Source: Siphonodentalium dalli
Lineage: Eukaryota; Mollusca; Scaphopoda; Gadilida; Siphonodentaliidae
DNA: 64,000 nucleotides
Direction: 5' to 3'
Assembly (NCBI GenBank): GCA_032622095.1
Contig: CP136069.1
Coordinates: forward strand, 120,706,126-120,770,125
This document shows, piece after piece, positions 1-11,050 of this stretch (position 1 is the stretch's first letter; each line of letters starts with the position of its first letter). A program made the position numbers and the translations under genes. The notes under the pieces are model-generated. The model saw only the letters and a list, made by a program, of their open reading frames with translations, was not told where the DNA came from and did no database searches.

Positions 1-357
1 TTTCACTAATCATTAGAAGACATCTAGCCATTTAGAGTTATATTGAAATAGTACTTCAAATATATCAAGATCTTAAGAGATATATTCAAATATTTGACTA
101 TATGATAATCTTATTGCAAGTGTGACCCACACATTGTGTGTATAACCCTTGTCCCAGTTTCCTTGGGCGATAAGCAGGTTAGTGATATACATGTATGTAG
201 GGTTATGGCTAGATACTTCGTTTACGCACCAAGAGACGTTCATATACATAGCTGACTTTAATCGGCGTTGACCCGTTCACATGATACCAACAATAAAAAT
301 GAAAGCGATAATTTAATTGAGAAAAAATCCCGCTCCTGGATCTGGGCGCTATTTAGA
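1..357. other. no feature recognised
   Basis: AT-rich sequence without a supportable gene, repeat or RNA. The reading frames are short and none resembles a known protein. Confidence 0.5.
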
Positions 358-501
358 GGATACTACTTTGTTGGTTTGATATTAAGCCCGATATCACCCC
401 GATGTAACCTCATATCAGCCTAAAATCCCTGGTCGAAGGCTGATATGAGATTATCGAGGGCTGATATCAGGCCTATAATATCAAACCAACCAAGTAATAC
501 C
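358..501. repeat. foldback (MITE-like) element
   Basis: The two ends are inverted copies of each other over about 27 bp: the left end contains gttggtttgatatta and the right end taatatcaaaccaac. The inner arms also pair (ctgatatgag/ctcatatcag). No clear target duplication was found, so the family is not assigned. Confidence 0.7.
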
Positions 502-2330
502 CTATTTATTAATTAGATCGCCTCTTGGAAACTCAGAACTCTTTCAAATGAGTGACATCACAACAAATAAATAAAAAGCGGTATATGAACTGGTCCAATG
601 AAATTAGTATAATTCAAGGTATGAAGGGCATCCATGAATCAAACCAAAATACTCATATTTCAATGTAAACTCATTTTATCAACATTGTGCTGTTTACCAA
701 GAATTAAATTACAACTTTAATCTAAAGGAGACAGATTCAGTTGGGTACTGTCTGTCGATAATAGTCAATGCCCCACTAAATTTAGTGAAAGAGACATCTC
801 CCTCAAATGTGCCACTTCTCCATAACAATGTATTAAAATATATATTTACTGATAATAATGGTGTATGTTTAATTGCCGTGGGTTTATTAAATGGGTCCAT
901 GAGTACTATGATACTACTGGTCCATTCAGTGTTAACACAAGACATCTCTGATACCACATATGTCATTCGTCATTGAAATAGTGGTTCAAACCCAACAAGT
1001 GAATGTTGGACAATTTTCATTGTTTTGGAGAGGCATGCATGTCCACACTTAACCACGACGCATAAACAATCTTAGATGTCAATTTATAGAGGATAGATTG
1101 GCATATTTCGTTCATAAACCGCAACGTGTGCACCAATTGCATGGTATATTGGAGCAATATCTACCATTTCCTATATTTTACTAGCCATATTGGACTAAAG
1201 TGATAATTTGGTCATATTTGGTCTCTTATCCCCCAAGGTTTGCCAATTACCTACTCGAATGGGACTAGAATTTCAAAAATCATAATTATGCTGGTGAAAT
1301 TTCATGCCATATTGTTTAAAATAAAATGAAAAAGTGATTATCTTGTAATAAGTTGCAATTTTCCAACTCAAACAAGGGGATTTAACTCTGAGAAAAATCA
1401 ATAGACACAATTTGTTGCAGGGTGATATTACTAATTCCATTAATTCTTGTCCAATAACGGTTTAATTAGCATCTAATTCTAGTAACTATACTGACTTATT
1501 GATAATAGTCATATATTGTAAACAAAATAGTTTAATTGAGTTCTTGGTTCTAGAAAACTAGCTCTCAAGCAAGTTATTATTTTTACTGATAAATCCCTGA
1601 AATTTCTGCCAAAATTGTCAAAATTTCTTGTTATTTTTTTATTGACTGCTTGCAACTTTGTACCATCCAAGCGCAAGTATTTTCAAAGTACACCACCTAC
1701 TGAATCAAAGGCATTCAAAACATGTTCTCCAGATTGGAATCCTAAGGGAATATATGGGGAACATGTATCATTTACCAAACTAGTAAATTTAACCGTACTT
1801 CAATAATGTCACACAAGTGGTGAAATTTCCAAAGGGAATTGTGAAATTAGATGTTTAATATCTGGCTGCACACATCCTCCATCATAACAGTGATCGGCCA
1901 AGTAAAAGATAGAGACCGTAAGATATTTCTGACACTTCATGGTGAATGTTCTGTACTGAGAAGCAGGGTGGTTACTGTTGGATGAGGACAGACTCCCAAA
2001 CATTGATCACACCATACAGTTAGTTTTTGAATGACCTTGAAATTAAAACATGACCGTGACATCGGTTTGGTGGCATCAGTATCAGTTTCTCTGGAACTAG
2101 CCATGGTATAATCCTACATGGTTATCATAGGAAATTGGTTCATGTTTACCTAAATAATGCATAATTCTTGATATTCAATGAAATTGAATGTGGTTACCAT
2201 GGGAACGGGGGTTTTCACCATAAGCACACCATCTTCCGTGACCACAAGGTCTATCGGATGCGCCACACAACAAGCACAATATGGTGTATACCAATCTCAG
2301 CTGTATGGTGGGTGCATTTATTCGATATAT
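502..2330. other. no gene recognised
   Basis: Noncoding-looking AT-rich DNA. The longest frames (about 60-100 residues) are low complexity and overlap on both strands. No splice-bounded exon was convincing. Confidence 0.45.
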
Positions 2331-2334
2331 ATGG

Positions 2335-2475
2335 GGTCCTTGCCGCTACCCAAAATATATTGAAATCGGTTCATATTTGTTTGAGTTATCAAGCCGGACG
2401 GACCAAATTCGCAAACAAAAAAATTACAATTAAGGGCCATAACTATAGCAAAAAATCGGAACAAACCTAGTTCAC
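2335..2475. repeat. dispersed repeat, 'gggccataact' type
   Basis: Contains ggttcatatttgtttgag followed by a gggccataact block. A related copy lies at 6955-7065 (cgttcatatttgtttgagat), and a longer relative with ggacggacggacg runs at 6100-6365. This type of sequence is common as dispersed repeats in molluscan genomes; that link is from general knowledge. Confidence 0.5.
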
Positions 2476-2578
2476 TCACTGAATTGAGATATTATGGCAA
2501 GCAATTGGTTTACCAAAAGTTTCTGCTGTATGTGGTGTTCTCTAAAATATCTATATCGTTTACAACAAAATCTAATAT

Positions 2579-2980
2579 GGACACTTTCAAGTCTTCAGTG
2601 AATGCAAGACCGCGCCCTTGGCGTGGGGTACCAAGTGGCCCAGACCTATCCTGGGGTTCCCCTCCGCGACTTAATTTTTGCTTTCGGCATATCACGCCGG
2701 TCATCCTATAACCCCCGCTACGGGCAGTAAACCCCGACGCGGGCGTCATAAACCGCACATCGGGCCACAACAGTTAGCCTTTTCCATACCAGGGCTAGTC
2801 TAATTAGTTAAAAGTAGTCAATTTAGAAGTTATACTAACAAAATGAAGACGTATAGTTATGCTGTAACGGGAGTTTAGAGAAACTTCTTATATCAGTCCT
2901 TGAGAAAAACACAATCTTAGTCGAGCGCATTCGGATATATGGGTAAATTAATTTTCATGCAGCAAAACTTTCACTGCAGA
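2579..2980. repeat. dispersed repeat family, copy A
   Basis: Positions 2724-2980 match 38486-38725 over most of their length. Shared blocks include gcagtaaacccc, cataccagggcta, cttagtcgagcg and gcagcaaaactttcac or its variant. The preceding GC-rich part (2600-2760, ggtcatcctataacccccgc) is partly repeated in inverted orientation around 3440-3540. The family is not recognised. Confidence 0.65.
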
Positions 2981-3597
2981 CACTTCTCGAAAAAAAAATT
3001 TGAAAACGTTGAGCAGTTTACATGGGACACTCTATCCTTGATGTTTTTGGTACTTAAACCCCCAAATCCATATCCAGCGACTCGAATAAAGACATCTTTC
3101 CAAACATACCCTACATCGATACAGTCATACAATTGTTAATATTTTTCTACTTAAATTCAGCAGGTTTTCAATGTGAATGTAGATTTAGTTTCCTAAATTA
3201 TGGAACATTGACAACGTTGTCCAACTTTATCACCACGCACTCATCTTGGAGCTGAAAACACACAAAATTGAAACATGGAAGCTTATTCTCACACTTCATC
3301 GAGTATTTCGTCACTTTATTCGTCGGACTGTTGACATTTGTTGATGCTGGGTTCACCGTGCACCTCGTGGATCCGGAGTTGTGTCCGAACAAAAAGAATT
3401 AATAACAAAATTTCACTCAAAACAAACCTACCTGTATTCTTTACTCGTGCCCGCAACGGGATTTACTCAATATTTGCCCGCAGCGGGTATTACAGGATGA
3501 CCAGCGTTCATATGCACCTGCGGTTATATAAATGGACCATACGCGCCGGAAACGCTTATATGTCGACCATATGGGAGGCCAAATTCACATTTATTAA

Positions 3598-3699
3598 TAA
3601 TTGCGCTTCAGCGAAATTCAATTGCGCTTCAGCGAAATCCAGCCTGATTCATATCAATTGTACTGAAGCGCAATTTTATCGCGCTGAAGCGCAATTATT
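3598..3699. repeat. double-arm hairpin repeat
   Basis: Two copies of attgcgcttcagcgaaa on the left face two copies of the inverse (ctgaagcgcaatt) on the right, so the stretch can fold into a two-tier stem. It sits inside an uninterrupted reading frame that is a by-product of the repeat. Confidence 0.7.
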
Positions 3700-3949
3700 G
3701 TTACAAGCTTACACCCCTGAACTGGGGGTTAGCAATTAATTTTGTATTGGATTTATTTATTAACTCAGAGTTAGCCATATATACTACCCTTGTTACATCG
3801 TACCTATACACATATTTACCCCCACCAACACAGACGGTGTGCACTGTACCTAGTAGTATATATGTTCCTGCTTTGTGTCATTGTAGTATACATGAGTATG
3901 ATGAGGTACATGTATGATATTTACATGATGTATAGAGCATGCATATATA

Positions 3950-4644
3950 TAGCCTGTAGGGACGACGCGGGCAGACTGGATGTGATTTTGGAGTATCGAG
4001 TCGCCCCGGCAGAACCCTCTGCCGGCCGCGGCTCGGTAGGACCGACCGGAGTCCACCGGTCCGGGGCTGGCCAGACCACCACAGATGAGATGGTGACGAA
4101 GAATAAGAAGACCCTATCACGCCGCCACAGGGACGCCGACATGAAGGCCAGGTAGAGACAGGGGAACTGAGAGACGCCCAGTTCCCCCACCTGGCCTTGG
4201 TGCAAGAACCACAACCCCCCGTAGATGCGTCAGCACCACCAGCGGAAACGACAGGGACGCCGATGTCACCCCGGCTGTCCCTGCCTGCCTGGATTCACCA
4301 CCATCACAACCAGCTGGGCACCCATGTGCGGAGGACATCACACCAATGACACCCCGGTATATTAGCCGCGGCGGGATAGAGGAGTCGGTAGCACCACACC
4401 CTGCTACTTCCGAAGAAGGGGTGTCAACAGAAGAGGAATCTGCATTATCAGAGAAACTGGCGGCAGCTGTCTCCGATGCAGTCGAGTACTGTATACAACA
4501 AGAGATATTGTACAAGGAAAAGAAAGAACTCGAACTCGAAATTGAACAACTGGCAGAATTAATCCAGAGTCAACAACAACAACAACAATCAACAAAAAAG
4601 TCACCCCCTTCCTCTGGAGAAAAACATTCCAGGAAAAAAAATTA
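3950..4644 (+). pseudogene. broken ORF of an unidentified repeated ORF family, copy 1
   Basis: The first part (frame open to 4155) contains GRLDVILEYRV and, about 40 residues on, a basic block NKKTLSRRHRDADMKAR. A shift to another frame near 4145-4155 continues with LDSPPSQP, then TPRYISR, and a C-terminal stretch with a charged coiled-coil-like helix (about 4440-4560), a Q-run and a lysine-rich end. The same elements occur in the same order in the ORF at 7572-8168: GGFQVMLDF, a basic NPPSKKKRDAWR block, MDSPPPSLP, IPKYID. The two are therefore diverged copies of one family, and this copy is frameshifted. The GC content is higher than in the flanks. Function is not recognised; a mobile-element ORF is the most economical reading (inference). 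Confidence 0.45.
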
Positions 4645-4645
4645 A

Positions 4646-5217
4646 AAAATTAAAAGTAACCATCAAAAGAAAAAAAAGGCTTTTCTTTTTCTTGATTGAT
4701 TGATTTTTAATTAAAGCCTATAAAATATGAGGTCTTTTCGACCATCCCGGGGTCAGCCCCCAAATACTCCCTTGAGCATAAGGGCAGTGCGGTTTGGAGA
4801 CGGGGTGAGAAGTGGTGTGCATTACAAGCACATGTGGCAAAAACAATAATACTGAAATAAAATGTTATCTCAAAGACGAATACTTGCTTTGGAATAATTA
4901 GCATTTATGTTCAATTGCTCAGCTTTTCATTATATCGGCAGGTATTCAAGGTCCTATATACCCAATGATGAACATCATACAATAATACATGTTCAGGAAA
5001 TTTGTTTCTTTCAATATTCATACCATTTAAAGCACCAGAAGAATATAATGAGCTGACGTTGGCATCGCATCTATAATCTAATGTCATCGAGAGGCCAATC
5101 ATGATCGGCAGATGTTTAATCCATCCCTTGGTGATCAGAATAATAAATTAGAGTTTTGATGTTGAATTTTAGAGTATACTGTTATGTACTATAATAGACA
5201 AATGGTATTTATGGGCC
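4646..5217. other. no gene recognised
   Basis: AT-rich tail after the broken ORF, with a block around 4735-4810 (ccatcccggggtcagccccc) that could be the 3' end of the same repeat. Nothing else is supportable. Confidence 0.35.
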
Positions 5218-5256
5218 ACTCGCATATAAAAGAGAATGCACTGGCACAAGATCTGT
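5218..5256. repeat. half copy of the 'gcattctcttatatatgcgag' foldback family
   Basis: Contains ctcgcatataaaagagaatg followed by cactggcacaag. This is one arm of the palindromic family seen complete at 50555-50637 and three times at 57100-57690. Confidence 0.6.
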
Positions 5257-6099
5257 AATGATGAACCAGCGCAGCCTTGGATTACATGCGAAAGGGTAAC
5301 CCGGACATGGAATACTTGGGTTACTAGAGTCGAATTTAAGTTTACAATGATAAAGTATCACATTCTACCATCAACACAGAGATCAAGATAAGCCACCTCA
5401 CTGCTGACCCACTAATAACCAACTATATAGCAGTGCTGTCAACTAATCACTGGCATTGTTTATGCAAGTTTTGGAGTTTGGGATGATACCCGGGAAGATT
5501 TGAAAGGGCTGTCAGCCCTTTCCTACAACCCTCTTTTGGAAACTGTAATTCCACTGAAGATAGTATGTAGGGTTAGTGAATTTGTAAGTAGATTACTATC
5601 TGACCATGCACAGTAGATGTTTTCTCAAACTATTCGCAATTGAAGTACCTTTTCTGACAATGTTATCTGTCGTTATCCATTCAAACTTCACAATGTCCCA
5701 ATTTAATTTATATGTCACAATTTTTCTAAAATATTACCTGACATACCATAGCTTTCTTTATCTGCGCATTGGCACAAGAGACATCAGAAAATGATATAGT
5801 CATATTAGTAGCTAAGTAGTCCAAAGGCATGGGATGGAATTGGTGAATTGGGTTTAATATCACTCAAAACAAATTTACTATTACATTCCACAAGATTTTG
5901 GACCGATTTAAGCAAAATTTGGTGTGGTGACTTCGGATACCCTTGGAGGGGCTATAATGGCATTAGTTTTTCGAATTTTGTTAACTTTAAAAAACAATTC
6001 AAATTGAGTAAGCTGTTAAATCTAAATTAAATTAAAACAATTTTATTTTTTTTAATTATAAAAAAAACCAATATATTTTATTATATATTTCTGTTTGTT

Positions 6100-6365
6100 T
6101 GTTAAATAGAGCAAGGAAATCAATCGAAATTTAGTTTTTTTAAGAATGAGTATTTTTCGAAAAAGGGCCATAACTCAGTTAAAAATAGTCGGATCAAACC
6201 AATATTTGAACTCGATCTATCTTTTGGGCTGAGAAATTCATATGCTTGAGTTATCGCACCATGCGTAAAGTGTCTACGGACAGACATACGGGACGGACGG
6301 ACGAACGACGAGTGGTCATCCAGACGTTGACACTATGTTTACCATACTAAGGTATGGGTAAACAT
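6100..6365. repeat. dispersed repeat with 'gggccataactc' and ggacggacg tract
   Basis: Contains aaagggccataactcagtt, then a run of gacgg units (6283-6305), then gttgacactatgtttacc. Partial relatives at 2335-2475 and 41440-41760 share the gggccataact or gttatggccc core. No coding content. Confidence 0.5.
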
Positions 6366-6830
6366 AAACACATCAATAGGAACATAGTTCAATTTTTTCC
6401 TCGTAAGAAGTGGGACCCATCCATGATAGTCTGTTTTAGAAGAACAATTATTGGGTAAATATTGAAATCAAAGCCCCCTTCACATGATTAATGCACTATG
6501 TTGGTCCAGTTTAATAAGCCTGTACATTTATAATAATTTTAGTAGTCATAATTTATCTTTAAATATTTATTTGGAAAAACAATTACATGGCAATGGAAAA
6601 ACTGCTATCGGCATTCAGAAAAACACACCCACCCGGACCTTGTATCCTTGAGTTTTTTCCTGCCCGAACCCTGTGTTCTCAGTCAATTATATGTGAAAAA
6701 TTTGTTGGGATAGGGAGGTTTTATTTTACCCAAGAATTATAAAATTATATATGAACAAAACGTTTGATGAGGGAGTTGCATGCAATAGAACATGTTTTAA
6801 TCACCCGCCTAGTTGGGCATAGTTGGGGAC

Positions 6831-6935
6831 ACAGGTCTCCAGAACAAAATTTTACCCCATTGTGCCCCCAACCACAGTAATACTTGATACCAAAGCATTA
6901 CTGGGGTGGTGTAAAATTTTGTTCTGTGGATCTGT
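6831..6935. repeat. short foldback
   Basis: ccagaacaaaattttacccc on the left is mirrored by tgtaaaattttgttctg on the right around a spacer with a smaller inverted pair (cagtaatac / gcattactg). Likely a MITE remnant. Confidence 0.55.
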
Positions 6936-7571
6936 TGGGGATAGGCATTTTCAAAACATACTGAAAAATAATTTAAATCCGTTCATATTTGTTTGAGATT
7001 GGTTAATATTTTGTTTTAGTTTGGTAAATTGCAACGCCAAAAAGTTACAATCAATAGCCATTACTGCACTTGTAACTGTCGTAAACATGTATGGCCGGGC
7101 CTAGTTGACGAATTGGTTCCATAAATTCCTCTTGTGAACTCATATGGCATATCAAACATGTTGAAAACACTAAGATACAACAGTAAACAAATATAAAAAA
7201 ATGCAACAGAAACATTTGTGGATGCATTTAGATATTTCCACAATAGATAGGGTTTGCATTCATTCAATTTAATTTGGCCTCATCCAGGGTGGGGTCCAGT
7301 GGGTCTGGAATACAAATATTGATACAAAGTTGAGATTTTGTTCTATAATTTTAGGACCCACCATTCTGGGAACACCAACCCCCCTTCATCAAAACAATGG
7401 GTACTAGTATTATATCTTGCCATCTTTAAAACATCATAACTGTTTCAGTCCAGATACCTGATATTTCAATTGAGTACAATATTACATGGCACCTGCAGTA
7501 TTAAACTGACTGGGGATTATGATGCAATCTTATGCGTCAGGCGCCATGGGAGGGGGTCAGTCTTACCTTAA

Positions 7572-8168
7572 CATGTAGAAGCCACACCACAACCTTTTAC
7601 CACCTCAGTCAATTCACATGTCATCACTAGAGAGCCCGGATCGCCAGCTCTTAGGATCACGTTGAAATCTGCAACGCTAATACCCCGAGCTGTGATCACC
7701 ATGCTGGAACTCATGCAGGCTGCGTATTGTGATAAATGGACACCCCACGCACACAAAGGCGGATTCCAGGTAATGTTGGACTTCCAGTCCAGCTCGGCAA
7801 AGCCCTTATCAGGGCTTCCTACCGGGAAGGGACTGGAGACCGCCAAATTAGCTGGGAAGTCTCAACAAATGAAGTCTCAACACCAGAAAAATCCACCATC
7901 CAAGAAGAAGAGAGACGCATGGAGATTGGCCGCGTGGAAGGCGAGGAAGACGACTGATGCTCCACCAGACGAGTCCTCCCACACAACCGAGATCCCTGCG
8001 CAGTTTGACCTGGTGATGGACTCTCCACCACCTTCACTACCACGGTCAGACGCGGATACCTCCGACTTCATCCCGAAATACATCGACCAGGAACATTCAC
8101 CTGCCTCTCCCATGACACAACAACAGCATCATAACAAAAACAACAAGAAGCCAACAAGCGGTGGATAG
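7572..8168 (+). CDS. unidentified repeat-family ORF, copy 2 (partial, no start codon fixed)
   Basis: This frame is open from just after a stop at 7569 to 8168 (about 198 codons). It has no convincing ATG near its left edge, and tgtag at 7573-7577 resembles a splice acceptor, so the left end may be an exon boundary. In order it encodes LRITLKSATLIPRAV, WTPHAHKGGFQVMLDF, a basic block NPPSKKKRDAWRLAAWKAR, an acidic/proline linker with MDSPPPSLP, IPKYID, and a Q/N/K-rich tail. A broken copy with the same order of blocks lies at 3950-4644. The pattern of a hydrophobic domain followed by a lysine/arginine-rich block occurs in many hypothetical proteins of molluscs and lancelets (recollection, unchecked). 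Function unknown; probably mobile-element derived. Confidence 0.35.
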   Translation, partial: HVEATPQPFTTSVNSHVITREPGSPALRITLKSATLIPRAVITMLELMQAAYCDKWTPHAHKGGFQVMLDFQSSSAKPLSGLPTGKGLETAKLAGKSQQMKSQHQKNPPSKKKRDAWRLAAWKARKTTDAPPDESSHTTEIPAQFDLVMDSPPPSLPRSDADTSDFIPKYIDQEHSPASPMTQQQHHNKNNKKPTSGG

Positions 8169-8651
8169 AAAAGAGAAACAGCTAAACTACTCGCCGAAGT
8201 AGCAGAAACAGTTAAGAGCTCAAAAGCGTCAGCAATATAAAGTAAAGAGGAAACAAAGAGAATAATAGAAAAATCAAGGAGACTAATTTCACAATCAACC
8301 GTACAAAGAGAACCACCGAGAAATATGAAAAGAAAAAAGCTGAAAGCAACCAGCAAAAGCAAAACAACTCCACCTCACTTTGCCTCCGGCCAGCTTCCGC
8401 AACAACAGCAATGACAACCACAACGATCGATCTTCATCAAAAAATCAAGAAGGGTTGAAGGGACTTGCACACTGCAGTCCGACCATTCGACCCAGCCTTC
8501 GACCGGAAACGACTCAACAACAACAAGATACTCTCATTTTATCATTCAATATGACTCATTTGCAACAAGGAAGCGTGATTTTCAGCATTGTCAGCAGAGG
8601 CATAACAGTTCGGATTTTTGTAACAAGTTTGCGGACTTAATAGTTTTTTTT

Positions 8652-8857
8652 TTACCTTAACATCTAATAGCTAGTGGCGGGGGAGATAAACTACATGTAG
8701 GTAGGACAATTCTCCAAACTTTAATTATTGCCTCTTTCGCAAGAAAACAATATGCTTCATTGTCAGCTATGATAGTTTTTTTCTGAGTCACATCTAGTCA
8801 TATTGTATGATGAAATTCGAATAACTGGCCATTAGATGTTAATTAAGGTAAAAAAAT
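8652..8857. repeat. inverted-repeat element
   Basis: ttaccttaacatctaatag at 8652-8670 is mirrored by attagatgttaattaaggta at 8831-8850, with T-rich and A-rich outer ends. The unit is about 210 bp and resembles a MITE. The 12-mer ttaccttaacat also occurs at 7563-7574, next to the preceding ORF. Confidence 0.55.
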
Positions 8858-8999
8858 CAGGCCTAGGGTGGGGTGATCACATGGGGGAAGGGATGATTGA
8901 TATATTGGTCTCATGGTGAATAGGGTCGCAATACCAACATATTGTTATCAGACATTGGCTTGCATGGGGGCATTTAGGTGATTTTTTAAGAGGTACACA

Positions 9000-10574
9000 T
9001 AGGCAAGATACAAAATTAATACGGCCCTCCACATATATTCCCGGAACACTATTTTCTTGTTTAGATCTGTTTTTAATTGCACTAAAACTTGGGACATCTA
9101 CATTCGAAGCTGGCTCCTGTCCCCAGTCGCCAGCCCTGGGTAGTTTAAAGATCGTCGTCTATGAAATTGGCCACCAAATTGATTATCACTCACCCGTCCT
9201 CTGTTTTGATTTCATTGATATCCCCAAAAATTCACCTCTCTCTGTGGCTTGGCTTCTATGACACCGATCTGCCCAATGTTCAGGACTATTACATACAAAG
9301 CAGTTCCCTTGCTTGGCTTTGTTTGTATCCTCTGAATTCGGTTTTGAATTGCTCTGTATCCGAGCTTCTAACTGGTCAATTCGACGCATGATTAGAGACA
9401 TGACCTCGTTTGTCTCCTCTGGCTGAGGTTGGGTGCAAGCAGAGGAATAGCTTCTATTAGTAACCTCGACCACTGTGCACCACCTTGTGCAGCGTCCCTG
9501 TTAGGTGCGTCTTCGCTAGATTTTACCATCCTAGTTGGTTTTCTGTTTTTGTCGTTCATGGTATGGTTCATATGCATCAGAAGCCATCGTTTTGTTTTTC
9601 GCCTCATTAAACCTCACAACGAAAACAACTGCCTCGTCTATATATGTAGGCTCTTTAGCGAAATCTGGCTTTGTCGTCATTAAGGCCATCAAGGAGCCTC
9701 CTTAATAGATCATCTTTCCTAGAGGCTGTGTCCCTATTTTGATAACCTCTGATGAATTGGGATTTCAACTCTGCCGCATATTTTTCGACCGGTTCATATG
9801 GTTTTTGATTCCTCTTTGAAAACTGTGCCGCATAGGTTTTTGTAGTCTATGACCCTATAATTCACCTCTAGTTCTGTGACCAGGGCTGGATAATTATTGA
9901 TGACCCCCCTTGGGAGTTGCCCAAACACGAAGTCACCTCCCGGGCCCTGTATTTTTGGTAATAGTTCGTCTAACCTGTCATCGTCAGACCAACCCTGTTT
10001 GTTGGCTATAGCCTCAAATCTGTTTGACCATACCTGCCAGGCCTCGCCTCCTGTGAAGGCTGGTAGTTTGGTCGGTTTCCTATAAGTTGGAGCTAACGGC
10101 AGTCTGTCGGACTGTCCACTGAGTGTTGACTCTGGATCACTTCCCTCTGATGAGATATCATCAGGGAGTGCATGTCGGGAATAACCATTTTCTCTCTTTC
10201 TCTTGGCCCTCCTACCAAAGTTGATTTCCAGATTTTACCGCCACTGTGATTTCATGTGAAATTTCCCTCACTGTAACTTGGACCGATTCTGAAACAATCA
10301 TCGGGACCTCCCTCGTTGGGTAATTTGGACTCTGATTTGGATGGTCTCCCCGTACACTCTCGTCTACCTCATTGTCTGTTTCGACATTATCCCCATGCAC
10401 ATGATCCTCTTGGAAATGGATTGGGCTTGGATATATATGCTCTGTCTCATAACAAATTTCTTGTCGACCATCGTAGTCGCCACGTTGCCCTCTATGACCA
10501 GTGTCAGTTTCATCTTGATCAGATATGCCTCTATGTTCAGTGTCAGTTTCCTCTATATCAGATATGTCTGACAT
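9000..10574 (-). pseudogene. gag: frameshifted gag (capsid + zinc knuckle) of a Ty3/gypsy element
   Basis: Gag packages the retroelement RNA into particles. The N-terminal frame begins at an ATG at 10574 and is acidic. After a frame change near 10215-10235, a long open stretch to about 9655 carries the typical gypsy capsid signature PAFTGGEAWQVWSNRFE, followed by GWSDDDRLDELLPKI and RKDDLLRRLLDGL. After further frame changes near 9655, 9550 and 9460 comes a CCHC zinc knuckle, CFVCNSPEHWADRC (9261-9302). The final readable part has GIYVEGRIN near 9020, like the start of a retroviral-type aspartic protease, but the catalytic D-T/S-G does not follow. At least three frame breaks make it non-functional. 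Confidence 0.8.
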
Positions 10575-10786
10575 AACTGTACGCGCCCCCTTCGTATTTA
10601 CATAGCATGTTTACCACCAGCCATTTGGATATAGTTACAGCCTGGTCGCAGACCACATCTATTAGTGGTAATGTCTAAGTTTTACCATTACAATTACATT
10701 TTTACAACACAACAATAAGAAAATAACATTTGTTTTTTACCTGAGTTCGTACCTCTGGATCTCACCTGAAATAAGTTCTGACACGA

Positions 10787-10805
10787 GATCCCACTTCTGA
10801 CACCA
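10787..10805 (-). other. candidate primer-binding site of the LTR element
   Basis: The minus strand reads tggtgtcagaagtgggatc immediately inside the LTR end ...cgttaca, seven bases away. The TGG start and the position between LTR and gag leader are what is expected of a tRNA 3'-end complement. Sequences of the form tggtg-cagaagtggga are common at this place in gypsy elements. Confidence 0.6.
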
Positions 10806-11050
10806 GAAATTATGTAACGCCCAAGTGGTATGCACACACACAAGTGGTCTTCCCCACCCTCTGAAACTAGCACGATGACTAGCTTCAGGAGACTTCACAA
10901 TGGAGTATCTCCCGACACATCACAAATGTAAGGAAGTCACATGTGAACATGCCTATCACCAGGTGTTGATACATAAGCCAGGGTTAGTATTTGTGAAAAA
11001 GCCCCAGGAAAAAATAAGGTGAGGAGGCTATTAGACTGATTAGATGCAAC

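Larger units (their letters stand above)
8990..11050 (-). mobile_element. Ty3/gypsy-type LTR retrotransposon remnant (LTR edge, PBS, gag)
   Basis: Read on the minus strand, the order is an LTR-like end (from about 11050 down to cgttaca at 10813), a primer-binding-like site (10787-10805), a leader, then gag frames from 10574 to about 9000. The gag frames end in a stretch resembling the start of a protease domain. No reverse transcriptase, integrase or second LTR is present, so this is a 5' remnant cut off around 8990. The outer LTR border could not be fixed. Confidence 0.7.

Noticed and set aside
3338-3739. 133-codon frame on the plus strand
   Set aside because: It crosses the 3598-3699 hairpin, whose palindrome explains part of the open frame; no homology recognised.
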